From Actinoplanes solisilvae (GTDB taxonomy: Bacteria; Actinomycetota; Actinomycetes; Mycobacteriales; Micromonosporaceae), in the NCBI RefSeq assembly GCF_003999975.1, contig NZ_RJAC01000004.1:412197-476196 (forward strand): a stretch of DNA of 64,000 nt, read 5' to 3'. Positions within the stretch are counted from its first letter, which is position 1, and every line of letters begins with the position of its first letter. Made by a program: the position numbers and the translations under genes. Below, one piece after another: positions 34,660 through 42,923 of this stretch. The notes beneath the pieces are model-generated. The model was not told the origin of the DNA. It saw only the letters and a list, made by a program, of their open reading frames with translations, and ran no database searches.

Positions 34660-35260
34660 GCATCTGAGTTCAGCAAGTGGGGCCGAAAGAAGACCGAAGA
34701 AACTACGGCCCGTGGTGCCGGTCACGGTGGACGGGTGGCGCCGGCGGTGGGCATCCACGGCCGGCGATTGAGAATCGCCTCCTTCCGGCATAACGACGTT
34801 GATCGTCTCGCAAATCGTTGAAGGAGGGCTTTCAAACGCCTCCGAAGGACCCACTTCCCGGAAAGGACACATTGACGACGGGCTTGACGTTCGGAAGCTT
34901 GAGCGCTCCACCGGGCGACCAGAACGAGCCAGGCCCGGGATGTGAATCGGCCCTTTCCGAAATAGCGTCGATGATCGCCTCGGAAATCATTGATGTAGGG
35001 CTCTCAGCCGCCGCCGACGGCCCTCTTTCCTTGAAATGACGCCACGGCGGGCGGCATATTGCCGGATTCTTCACATGGCGCCGGCCCACCCGGACAAATC
35101 GGGCCGGTCGGCTGAGCGCCGGCCGCCAAGCTGGCGCTTCGCTGTGTCAAACGGCCGGAAAAACGGGGCCGTCTTGCGCGAAAAGGGCTCATCAAGCCCG
35201 ACCCGGGGTCGGGTGGTCTCCGAGCGCTCGGCCGGAGTTCGGGGCAGAGCCCTGAGGTTT
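34660..35260. other. 600-bp gene-free stretch with a 68-bp direct repeat and a terminator
   Basis: No convincing gene was found. The stretch holds the moxR promoter region and two related 68-bp blocks (separate entry). A hairpin at 35197-35213 (7-bp stem CCCGACC, 3-nt loop) probably ends the oxidoreductase transcript. Small frames such as 34818-35039 cross the repeats in different frames and are not supported. Confidence 0.55.
34801..35040. repeat. Two diverged 68-bp direct repeats (34801-34868 and 34973-35040)
   Basis: The blocks align without gaps with 17 mismatches (about 75% identity), from GATCG(T/C)CTCG to GAAA(G/T)GAC. Read on the minus strand both give similar peptides, FREVGPSEAFESPPS and FKERGPSAAAESPTS, and the similarity continues a little further. 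No start codon or ribosome binding site supports either. They could be a dispersed repeat family or relics of a duplicated small gene. Confidence 0.7.
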
Positions 35261-36619
35261 TCAGACAGAGTGATTGGCCATCAGAACCCGACCAGGATCA
35301 ACCCGGGACCGAATAGCCCCGAGCCGCACCCACGTAGCGTCGTCATACCCCGCATGGGCTTCATGCCCGGCCTGATGGAATCCCAGATACCGACGCCCGT
35401 GCGAGTTCCCCACAGCCACAGCGTCGATAAGCGTATTGATCTCACCCCGAGCCGCCGCCCGCCCCTCGGCCGTAGGCGAGGCACCCACAGCGAACATGTT
35501 GTACGCCCCGTCCAAATACGACAGAGCCCCGCCCGCAGGATCAGCCCGCCCCAACGCCCCGCCCAGATGTCGGAACTCCGCGAAGACCAGCCCGAACCCC
35601 GACCCGGGCCCGGCCAGCGAAAGCATCATCTCGACGGCCGACTGCGGGAGCCCGTCGAGCAAACGGGAGTCTCCCACCGCGTACGAGGGCCCCTCGGGAT
35701 CCATGTGCAGATGCGGCACGTCGGTCACCGGCACCCGCTTGAACGTGTCCACCTCAGGCTTCAACTCCCGAAGCGGCGCCAGGAGACGCTCGGCGTCGGC
35801 ATCGGAATCGAGCACAGTCGCGTCGATGATCACCCACTGCCGGCCCCGCCACGGCTGCGGAGCATGCGGCGGGAACTGCGCATGCCGATAGATGCTGGTG
35901 ATGCTGTCGGGCAGGTCAGCCGTCCAGGTGCGGAACCGTTCCAGCACCCGCGGAGCCGACTCCAGATCCCAGGCGAGCAGCCCCGCGTACACGTTCTCGA
36001 AGGGCATCAGCGCGAACTCGAGCGCCGTGACGACCCCGAAGTTCCCGCCACCACCGCCGCGCAGAGCCCAGAACAGGTCGGCCTCGTGGTTGGCGTCGGC
36101 GCGCACCTGAGCGCCGTCGGCCAGCACGAGCTCGACCGCGGTGACCCGGTTGGCCGCAAGCCCGTACGGCCGCCCGTACCAGCTCAGCCCGCCCCCGGTC
36201 GTGTAGCCGACAACGCCGACGTCGATCGCCGACCCGTGCAGGCCGGCCAGCCCCTCGTCGGCCGCCGCCCCCACGACCGGCAGCCACACGACCCCCGACC
36301 CGACGCGGGCGATCTCGGTGTCGGGCGAGATCGAGATCTCCCCCAGCCGCGCCGTCCGCAGCAGCACCGTGCCGCTGAGGTCCGGCAGCGGAAAGACGTT
36401 GTGCCCGCCGCCCGATGGCGAGACCCGCAGCCCCTCGGCCGCAGCCGCTCGAACTACCGCGCTCACCTCGTCGGCCGACCGCGGGAACACCACCGCCGCC
36501 GGCCGCAGATCGGCCCCCAGGGTCCAGGTGGTCCGTGCCTCGTCGTAGCCCGCGTCACCCGGCCCGTAGACCTCCGCTGCCGCCTTCCGCAGCGCCGCCA
36601 CCGCGGTGTTGTCGCTCAT
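35261..36619 (-). CDS. FAD-linked oxidoreductase of the berberine-bridge/6-hydroxynicotine oxidase type
   Basis: The 452-residue enzyme has an FAD-binding PCMH domain: PRSADEVSAVVRAAAAEG, SPSGGGHNVFPLPD (the position of the flavin-linking His in RSGGHS-type motifs), GVVGYTTGGGLSWYGR and WALRGGGGGNFGVVT. The C-terminal BBE-like end reads LGFHQAGHEAHAG and DPGRVLMANHSV. The usual C-terminal NPN-type motif is changed. It should oxidise a small alcohol, amine or sugar; the substrate is unknown. ATG 36619 has GAGGAGG upstream. It diverges from the cupin gene across a 103-bp gap, which suggests a shared function. Confidence 0.82.
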   Translation of the reverse strand: MSDNTAVAALRKAAAEVYGPGDAGYDEARTTWTLGADLRPAAVVFPRSADEVSAVVRAAAAEGLRVSPSGGGHNVFPLPDLSGTVLLRTARLGEISISPDTEIARVGSGVVWLPVVGAAADEGLAGLHGSAIDVGVVGYTTGGGLSWYGRPYGLAANRVTAVELVLADGAQVRADANHEADLFWALRGGGGGNFGVVTALEFALMPFENVYAGLLAWDLESAPRVLERFRTWTADLPDSITSIYRHAQFPPHAPQPWRGRQWVIIDATVLDSDADAERLLAPLRELKPEVDTFKRVPVTDVPHLHMDPEGPSYAVGDSRLLDGLPQSAVEMMLSLAGPGSGFGLVFAEFRHLGGALGRADPAGGALSYLDGAYNMFAVGASPTAEGRAAARGEINTLIDAVAVGNSHGRRYLGFHQAGHEAHAGYDDATWVRLGAIRSRVDPGRVLMANHSV

Positions 36620-36722
36620 GTCGACCTCCTCGCTCGGTGGGTTCCCCCAGAGCACCGACGTTCCCACACGACGGGCCTTCACCGGTGTGACACGGATCGC
36701 GAAGGCGAGGCAGGATGGGATC

Positions 36723-37205
36723 ATGACGTATCCACCGCCGCAGTATCACGGGGAAACCGGGGAAGTCAGCGCCACCTACCGGCCGGACGGCACCGCGCCC
36801 GAGCTGGTCTATCCGAACGGCACCAAGGTCCACTACCTGTCGACCGGGGCGTCGACCGGCGGGCTGTTCGGGCTCTACCGGTGGGAGTGCGGGCCGGGCG
36901 TCACCGGGCCGGACGCGCACTTCCATCGCTCGATCGCCGAGTCGTTCTACATCCTGAGCGGCAGCATGCGCATCTACGACGGCAAGCAGTGGATCGACAC
37001 CGAGCCGGGCGACTACGTGCACGTACCCATCGGCGGGATCCACGCGTTCAAGAACGAGTCGGGCGCGCCCGCGTCGATGCTGCTGCACTTCTCACCGGGG
37101 GCGCCGCGCGAGGGCTACTTCGAGGGCCTCGTACGGGTCGCGCAGATGGACGAGGAGGAACGCGCCGACTTCTACGCCTATCACGACAACATCTGGCTGG
37201 GCTGA
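36723..37205 (+). CDS. Cupin-domain protein
   Basis: The 160-residue protein has the two cupin motifs: GPDAHFHRSIAESFYILSG (metal ligands His, His and Glu) and PGDYVHVPIGGIHAFKNE (third His). Cupins of this size are metal-dependent isomerases, dioxygenases or small-molecule binders. It is divergent from the FAD oxidoreductase and may act in the same pathway. Its 3' end overlaps the convergent diguanylate cyclase gene by 25 bp. Confidence 0.8.
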   Translation: MTYPPPQYHGETGEVSATYRPDGTAPELVYPNGTKVHYLSTGASTGGLFGLYRWECGPGVTGPDAHFHRSIAESFYILSGSMRIYDGKQWIDTEPGDYVHVPIGGIHAFKNESGAPASMLLHFSPGAPREGYFEGLVRVAQMDEEERADFYAYHDNIWLG

Positions 37206-38074
37206 ACGCCGGTGACCAACGGCTGACCGCCACTGACCAGCGGCTGAGCGTCGGCAACCAGCGGCAGGGCGACGCCGTGCCGCAGCCACGTGCCTTTGCC
37301 CTGCCGCTTCGCGCCGTACATGGCCAGGTCGGCCTCGCGCAGCAGCGAACCCACGTCCGCGCCGGTGCGGGCGACGGCCACCCCGATGCTGGCCGCCGCC
37401 CGCACCGGCACGCCCTCGATCCGTTCGGGCACGGTCAGCGCGGTCAAGATCCGTTCGGCCGTACGCTCGGCCTCGTCGACAGGGCAGCCGGTGAGCAGCA
37501 CCGCGAATTCGTCGCCGCCGAGCCGGGCCGCCACATCGACGGCCCGGATGGCACCGCGCAGCCGGTCGGCCACCGCGGTCAGCAGCGCGTCGCCGGCCGC
37601 GTGGCCCATCGTGTCGTTGACCGCCTTGAACCCGTCGAGGTCGATCACCAGCACGGACGCCTCGGCGGTAGCGAGCGCGTGGACCACCTGGTCGTGGAAG
37701 TGCCGGCGGTTGGCGAGCCCGGTCAGCCCGTCGAAGTGGGCCAGGCTCCACAGCCGCGTCTCCTGCTCGCGCAGCCGGTCGATGAGTGCGGTGTTGTCCT
37801 GGAACGCGACGAGCTGGCGGGCCGCGACCAGGGCGCCGATCAGGCCCCGGCCGGCCACCACGCCCCACAGGCGCGGGGTCACGCCGCCCGGGAGTGCGCT
37901 CACCAGCGCACCGAAAGCAACGATCATGGCCCCGTACGGGAGAAGGCTGTAGGGCTTGCGGCCCGAGCGCGGCGGGTGCGGGTGGGCGAACATGACCGCC
38001 ACGACGGCGGCCAGCCCGAGCCCGAAGAAGGTGGTCTGCACGGTGCCCGTCCTGCCGTGCGCCGAGTCCGCCAC
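37181..38074 (-). CDS. Membrane diguanylate cyclase (GGDEF)
   Basis: The GTG start at 38074 has GGAGGG upstream. The 297-residue protein has two or three N-terminal hydrophobic helices (about residues 13-30 and 45-88) and a full GGDEF domain from about 105. The domain includes HFDGLTGLANRRHF, DLDGFKAVNDTMGH and the active loop RLGGDEFAVLL. RAVD stands five residues before GGDEF, a product-inhibition I-site. It should make c-di-GMP and be feedback-inhibited. The last 25 residues contain a short repeat (QPLVSGGQPLVTG). Confidence 0.88.
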   Translation of the reverse strand: MADSAHGRTGTVQTTFFGLGLAAVVAVMFAHPHPPRSGRKPYSLLPYGAMIVAFGALVSALPGGVTPRLWGVVAGRGLIGALVAARQLVAFQDNTALIDRLREQETRLWSLAHFDGLTGLANRRHFHDQVVHALATAEASVLVIDLDGFKAVNDTMGHAAGDALLTAVADRLRGAIRAVDVAARLGGDEFAVLLTGCPVDEAERTAERILTALTVPERIEGVPVRAAASIGVAVARTGADVGSLLREADLAMYGAKRQGKGTWLRHGVALPLVADAQPLVSGGQPLVTGVQPSQMLS

Positions 38075-38174
38075 CCGTCCCTCCGGTCCTCACGGACCAG
38101 GGCGGCCCATGACGCCCCCTATCGACCCGCCCGCTATTGACTTGAGAGTTAAAGCAAAACGGCTTCCCGCAGGG

Positions 38175-38855
38175 TCAGGTCAGCTCCCGCACGCCCGTCT
38201 CGAGCACGGCCTCGCCGGCGATCTCGATGCGCACCGTCTTGCCCACGAGCCAGCCGCCGGTCTCCAGGGCCACGTTCCAGACCAGCCCGAAGTCCTCGCG
38301 TTCGAAGTCGGCCGTCGCGCTGAAGCCGAAGATGTCGCGGCCGTACGGGTCGCGGCGCGCACCGCCGTACTCGACGTTCAGGTCGACCGGCCGGGTCACG
38401 TCCTTGATCGTGAGCAGGCCGGAGACGACGAACTTGCCGCTGGCCTTCGCCGCGGGCACGGCGGCCGCGTTGGGCCGGCGCGACAGCGGGTTCTGACGCA
38501 GCCGCGCCCACAGGAAGATGTCGTCGTTGCTCTCCTGCCACTGCACCCCGGTGCTGCGGTACTCCATCGTCGGGAAGCGGGCCACGTCGAGGAAGTCGGG
38601 GCTGGACAGGTGGGTGTCGCGGTCGGGGTTGTGGGTGTTGATGCTGGTGGTGTCGATCGTGGCGGTGACCGAGGAACGGGCCGGGTCCTCGCCGACGACA
38701 ATGGTGGCGTTTCCGCGGGCGAACTCGCCGCGCACCGGGCTGACCATCATGTGCTGGGCGAGAAAGCCGAGTCTTTTATGGCCGTCGTCCAGCTTGTACA
38801 CACCCGGGTCGGGAATGGTCAGGCCGTTCCACTCGCGGATCGGTCGATCGACCAT
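38175..38855 (-). CDS. YceI-family protein
   Basis: The 226-residue protein is a lipocalin-like beta barrel of the YceI type, with KRLGFLAQHMMVSPVRGEF near the start. The family strands follow: ATIDTTSINTHNPDRDTHL, FLDVARFPTMEYRSTG and GLLTIKDVTRPVDL. YceI proteins bind isoprenoid or other amphipathic lipids. There is no signal peptide, so a cytoplasmic location is expected. ATG 38855 with GGAG 7 nt upstream is preferred to the TTG at 38894. Between 38895 and 39116 I see no further gene. Confidence 0.85.
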   Translation of the reverse strand: MVDRPIREWNGLTIPDPGVYKLDDGHKRLGFLAQHMMVSPVRGEFARGNATIVVGEDPARSSVTATIDTTSINTHNPDRDTHLSSPDFLDVARFPTMEYRSTGVQWQESNDDIFLWARLRQNPLSRRPNAAAVPAAKASGKFVVSGLLTIKDVTRPVDLNVEYGGARRDPYGRDIFGFSATADFEREDFGLVWNVALETGGWLVGKTVRIEIAGEAVLETGVRELT

Positions 38856-39116
38856 AGCAGCGCTCCACCCCTCGAGCAGGTTCTCCGAATTCAAAGAATC
38901 CTAGGCGGTAAATGTGCGCTGCTGCCTCCTGGATCGCCACCGAGGGTGCTCAACCGCAGGTCAGTGGCCCACACCACTCGACCTGAAAATGTGGAAACGA
39001 CCGATTTAGGCAGCGACCCAGGTCACATTGGGACGTCGTTCGTCACACAGAGTTCCGGACCTTGAAACAAAAGCGACTCGCGTGACGATCGACACCATTC
39101 CGGAATGCGGAACGAG

Positions 39117-40112
39117 CTATTTCGATACGCGCATGATTTCGCCGGTGAGTTCGACGGAACGTACGCGATCCGACACGCTCGAAGCGTGGTGCGCGGTAAT
39201 CAATTCGTCGGCGCCCGCCTCCTCGGCGAACTTCACCAGGTATTCGCGAACCTCGTCGGGAGTGCCGGCGACGGTGTATTTCGTCATGTTGGCCAGACCC
39301 TGCCCGGCCGGCGACTCCAGGAAGGCGTCGATCTCGGCGTCGGTGAAGTTCGAGCCGCGGGCGCCCCGGGTGATGAAGGCGCGGGTGCGCGACCGGTAGG
39401 CCTTGACCCGCTGCTGCTGCGCGGTCTCGTGGTCGTCGGCGGCGAAGACGTTCACCCCGGCGATCACGTACGGCTCGGCGAGCTGGGCCGACGGGCGGAA
39501 CGTCTCGCGATAGACGGTCACGGCCTGGTGCAGCGCGTCGGGGGCGAAGTGCGAGGCGAACGCGTACGGCAACCCGAGCTGGGCGGCGAGCTGAGCGCCG
39601 AACAACGAGGACCCGAGGATGTAGAGCGGCACGGACTCGGCCGGACGCGGCACCGCCTCGACGCCCGGGATGCGCGAGTGGCCGGTGAGGTAGCCGTTGA
39701 GCTCGAGCACGTCCTGCGGGAACGTGTCGGCCGAGCCGTTGTCGCGGCGCAGGGCCAGCATCGTGTTCTGGTCGCTGCCGGGGGCGCGACCCAGCCCCAG
39801 GTCGATGCGGCCGGGGAAGAGCGTGCCGAGCGTGCCGAACTGCTCGGCGATCACCAGCGGCGAGTGGTTGGGCAGCATGATGCCGCCCGCGCCGAGGCGG
39901 ATGCGCTCGGTATGGGCGGCCACATAACCGATCACGACGCTGGTCGCCGAGGAGGCGATCGTCGGCATGTTGTGGTGCTCGGCGTACCAGACGCGTTCGT
40001 AGCCCGTCCGCTCGGCGGCGCGGGCCAGCTCGACGCTGGCCTCGAAGCTGTCGCGGGCCGTCTGTCCCCCGCTGATCGGCGCGAGGTCGAGAATCGAGAT
40101 CGCGATCGCCAT
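39117..40112 (-). CDS. Luciferase-like flavin-dependent monooxygenase (LLM class, MsnO8 type)
   Basis: The 331-residue TIM-barrel protein starts with [12 protein letters not shown], then [51 protein letters not shown] and the [18 protein letters not shown] segment. This is the bacterial-luciferase fold with the flavin-binding pattern of the MsnO8/YceB branch. It oxidises an organic substrate with reduced FMN and oxygen. ATG 40112 has CAGGAGG upstream. A 12-bp perfect palindrome (CATTCCGGAATG, 39096-39107) lies just after the stop. Confidence 0.88.
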   Translation of the reverse strand: MAIAISILDLAPISGGQTARDSFEASVELARAAERTGYERVWYAEHHNMPTIASSATSVVIGYVAAHTERIRLGAGGIMLPNHSPLVIAEQFGTLGTLFPGRIDLGLGRAPGSDQNTMLALRRDNGSADTFPQDVLELNGYLTGHSRIPGVEAVPRPAESVPLYILGSSLFGAQLAAQLGLPYAFASHFAPDALHQAVTVYRETFRPSAQLAEPYVIAGVNVFAADDHETAQQQRVKAYRSRTRAFITRGARGSNFTDAEIDAFLESPAGQGLANMTKYTVAGTPDEVREYLVKFAEEAGADELITAHHASSVSDRVRSVELTGEIMRVSK

Positions 40113-40162
40113 GTGAGCTGCCTCCTGAAGGTATGGACAGCTCTGAAAGTACTCCCCGGTCC

Positions 40163-40774
40163 TTACACCGGCACTGTGCGCCGGAACACGTCGAGCAGGA
40201 ACCACTCGTCCTCGTGGTGCACGACCCGCTCGAGCCCCTCGCGGGCGGCCAGCGCGGCGTGCACCTGGAAGCCGTCGTAGTTGCCGCCGTCGGCCCGGTC
40301 GCGGAAGTGCACGGCGACGATGTCCCCGTTCTCTTCCAGCCGCTGGACCAGCCCGTCGAGCGTGGCGTGCAGGTCGGCCTCGTTGAAGTAGTAGAGAAGG
40401 TCGCCCACCACGATCAGGTCGTACGCGGCGTCGGGCAGCTCGGCGGGCAGCTCGGCCCGCTCGAACCGCACGTTCGGCAGGTCGGCGACGATGGCGCGGC
40501 CCTGCTCGACGGCCGAGTCGACCGAGTCGACCGCCAGCACCTCGTCACAGCGGGCCGCGAGCAACCGCGTGAGCAGCCCGATCGAGGCGCCCGGCTCGTA
40601 GCAGGAGCGGTAGTGCTCCCGCGGGAGGCTGGCCACCGTGACCGCGTACTTGCGCTGGTCGTGCCATTTCGTCGCCAGGTCCCACGGATCGTCCTTGGCC
40701 ATGTAGAGCCCGCTGAAGTAGTCCAGCGAGACGGAATCGGCCGGGGGTTGCGCGTCGTCGAGTGCTCGTGCCAC
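40163..40774 (-). CDS. NodS-like SAM-dependent methyltransferase
   Basis: The 203-residue protein has SAM motif [18 protein letters not shown], the acidic residue of motif II in [16 protein letters not shown], and [11 protein letters not shown] in motif IV position. The opening [22 protein letters not shown] is typical of NodS/PIG-type small methyltransferases that act on amines or sugars. It is a GTG-start gene divergent from the pilin operon. The substrate is unknown. Confidence 0.82.
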   Translation of the reverse strand: MARALDDAQPPADSVSLDYFSGLYMAKDDPWDLATKWHDQRKYAVTVASLPREHYRSCYEPGASIGLLTRLLAARCDEVLAVDSVDSAVEQGRAIVADLPNVRFERAELPAELPDAAYDLIVVGDLLYYFNEADLHATLDGLVQRLEENGDIVAVHFRDRADGGNYDGFQVHAALAAREGLERVVHHEDEWFLLDVFRRTVPV

Positions 40775-40816
40775 GCGAAGAACCTACCGGGTGTCCCTAT
40801 CGCTTGATGAACGGAC

Positions 40817-40880
40817 TTCCCTGCCGATGGGGCTTATGGCTGGTTACGCGCCCGATGGCCAGGAAAGGCCAGGCAGGGAA
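40817..40880 (+). promoter_or_regulatory. Possible structured leader of the pilin operon (three-way junction)
   Basis: A 9-bp perfect stem (TTCCCTGCC at 40817-40825 with GGCAGGGAA at 40872-40880) encloses two smaller hairpins: GGGC/GCCC (40830-40833 with 40850-40853) and TGGCC/GGCCA (40856-40860 with 40867-40871). The closing arm runs directly into the AAAGGAG ribosome binding site of the first prepilin gene, so pairing could hide or expose it. It does not match the c-di-GMP riboswitch consensus that I know. Chance pairing in GC-rich DNA cannot be excluded. Confidence 0.35.
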
Positions 40881-40890
40881 AGGAGCGCCC

Positions 40891-42273
40891 GTGCAAAGGC
40901 ACCGGCGGGACGACGGCTTCACCATGATGGAAGTGGTGGTCGCGATCGCGATCATCTCGATCGTGATGCTGTCGCTGGCCTCCTTCTACGTGGTCAGCCT
41001 CCGGGTCATCCATCTGCAGGGCGACCGGCAGGCCGCGATCCAGGCCGCCGGCGACGCGATGGAGCGCACCCGCGCCCTGCAGGTCAACGCCATGCTCACC
41101 GGCCGCGACCAGGCGAGCTCGCTGGACCAGTGGACCAACCCCGTCCCCGGCGTCGCGAGCCTGCTGACCGACACCATGGAGTTCGACGAGAGCGCGGCCA
41201 CCGGCGCCGGGGCGACCGCGGCCCTGCCGACGACCTTCCGCAACCTGGTCCTGAACGGCATCGAGTACCGCCAGCGGTGGTACATCGGCTCGTGCAACCG
41301 CGCCGACGACGGCACCTGCACCACCAGCGCGACCGGGGCGCCGTTCTACCGGGTCATCGTCGCGGTCACCTGGACCGACAAGTACTGCGACGGCGACGCC
41401 TGCTCGTACGTCACCTCGGCGCTCATCTCGAAGAACACCGAGGAGCCGCTGTTCAACTCGAACGAGAACCTGACCGGCCTCTCGCTGACCACGACGCCCG
41501 GCACGCAGACCCACGACGTCACGGTGCCGCTGACCCTGCCGTTCACGAAGTCCGGCGGCCAGGCCCCGCACGTCTGGACGGCAACGGGACTGCCCGCCGG
41601 GCTGGCGATCGACCCGGCCACCGGGACCGTCGGCGGCACTCCGACCGCGACCGGGACCTCGGCCGTCAAGATCACGGTCACCGACGCGTACAAGCAGGAG
41701 AGCTCGGTCAGCTTCAGCTGGGTGATCAAGGCGCTGCCCACGATGACCGCGCCGGGCACGCAGACGTCCCAGGGCGGGGTGGCGTACACCAAGACCTTCG
41801 TGGTTGCGAACGGCACCATCCCGTACGCCTGGTCGACGGTGAAACCCGGGGGCTGGGGTGCGTCGGGCCTGCCGCCCGGCCTCACGCTGGACGCGAGCAC
41901 CGGCACGATCAGCGGGACCCCGACGACCGTCGGCACCTTCGACGTGACGCTGGTCGTGACCGACAAGTGGGCCCAGACCGACTCGAAGACGTTCAGCTGG
42001 ATCGTGCCCGCGCTGTCGATCACGAGTGGCAACCCGGCCAACGCGAAGGCCGGCAACGCGATCACCCCGGTGACTCTGGCCGCCACCGGGGGCATCCGCC
42101 CGTACACGCTGTGGACCGCCACGGGTCTGCCGGCCGGCCTGCTGCTCGACCCCTTCACCGGGATCATCAGCGGCACTCCCCTGGCCGCCGCTACGTACTC
42201 GGTCGTGGTGAAGGTGACCGACTCGGCGGGCATCACAGTGACCAAGACGCTGAGCTGGAAGGTGACCCCGTGA
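40891..42273 (+). CDS. Prepilin-like protein with three putative Ig (He_PIG) repeats
   Basis: GTG 40891 has AAAGGAG 5 nt upstream; an in-frame ATG at 40855 without a binding site is less likely. The 460-residue protein has a type III signal: basic residues, then the prepilin peptidase site G|FTMMEVVVAI and a hydrophobic helix. A pseudopilin-like domain with cysteines follows to about residue 190. Three repeats of about 85 residues follow, each with a motif like LPAGLAIDPATGTVGGTP, the He_PIG putative Ig fold. It should be a surface-exposed minor pilin whose Ig arm reaches out from the pilus or pseudopilus. Confidence 0.85.
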   Translation: MQRHRRDDGFTMMEVVVAIAIISIVMLSLASFYVVSLRVIHLQGDRQAAIQAAGDAMERTRALQVNAMLTGRDQASSLDQWTNPVPGVASLLTDTMEFDESAATGAGATAALPTTFRNLVLNGIEYRQRWYIGSCNRADDGTCTTSATGAPFYRVIVAVTWTDKYCDGDACSYVTSALISKNTEEPLFNSNENLTGLSLTTTPGTQTHDVTVPLTLPFTKSGGQAPHVWTATGLPAGLAIDPATGTVGGTPTATGTSAVKITVTDAYKQESSVSFSWVIKALPTMTAPGTQTSQGGVAYTKTFVVANGTIPYAWSTVKPGGWGASGLPPGLTLDASTGTISGTPTTVGTFDVTLVVTDKWAQTDSKTFSWIVPALSITSGNPANAKAGNAITPVTLAATGGIRPYTLWTATGLPAGLLLDPFTGIISGTPLAAATYSVVVKVTDSAGITVTKTLSWKVTP

Positions 42274-42923
42274 TGCGGTGGCCGCGCGACGACGACGGCA
42301 TCACGCTCATCGAGGTCGTGGTCGCGATGTCGATCATGTCGATCGTGGGCACGCTGTTCACGGTGGCGATGAACCAGATCTACCGGTCGACCAACACGGT
42401 GGAGAGCTCCTTCGACGCCCAGCGCCAGATCGAGGCCATGTACGTGCGGCTCGACCAGGAGATCCGCTACGCCCGCAGCATCAGCGACCCGGCCCAGGTC
42501 AACGGCGACTGGTACGTCGAATACCTGATGAGCGTCAGCAACATCGACACGTGCGTCGAGCTGCGGGTCAACACCACGGCCCGGGAACTGCAGCGACGCC
42601 AGTGGACCAAGAACGTCGACCCGCTCGCCCCGACCGCGTGGACCGTCCTGGCCACCAACGTCCTCGCGACGACCCCGTTCACCGTCGTGCCCGCCGACAA
42701 GGGCTCACTGACCGGCTTCCGCTACCAGCGCCTGACCCTCGCCATGACCTCGGTGGCGGGCGGCGGCAGCGGCAGCCCGCCGGACACAGCCCGCCAGGGA
42801 GCCACCCGGGAGACCAACGTGACCTTCACCGCGCTCAACGCGACGTCGGCCGAGGTCTCGACCTCCACGGCCGGCAACCCGAACGCGGCGACCTGCGTCG
42901 AGGCGCGGGCGGTGGCGTCGTGA
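42273..42923 (+). CDS. Second prepilin-like protein (PilW/GspJ type)
   Basis: The ATG shares one base with the stop of the first prepilin gene (TGATG). The 216-residue protein has the prepilin site G|ITLIEVVVAMSI and a hydrophobic helix. A globular part follows with YVRLDQEIRYARSIS, typical of PilW/GspJ-like minor pilins. It probably nucleates the fibre together with its two operon partners. No assembly ATPase or prepilin peptidase gene is in the window. Confidence 0.82.
   Translation: MRWPRDDDGITLIEVVVAMSIMSIVGTLFTVAMNQIYRSTNTVESSFDAQRQIEAMYVRLDQEIRYARSISDPAQVNGDWYVEYLMSVSNIDTCVELRVNTTARELQRRQWTKNVDPLAPTAWTVLATNVLATTPFTVVPADKGSLTGFRYQRLTLAMTSVAGGGSGSPPDTARQGATRETNVTFTALNATSAEVSTSTAGNPNAATCVEARAVAS

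Noticed and set aside
34818..35039. Small plus-strand gene in the moxR-upstream gap
   Set aside because: It reads the two 68-bp repeats in different frames and has no supporting start signals beyond chance.
35036..38140. 1034-codon plus-strand open frame across several genes
   Set aside because: It spans the reverse of the oxidoreductase and cyclase genes and crosses the cupin gene out of frame; composition is typical of a shadow.
40817..40880. c-di-GMP (GEMM) riboswitch
   Set aside because: The conserved GEMM core and tetraloop receptor pattern are not present.
40855..40890. Upstream ATG as start of the first prepilin
   Set aside because: No ribosome binding site; GTG 40891 has AAAGGAG at ideal distance and gives a normal short prepilin leader.
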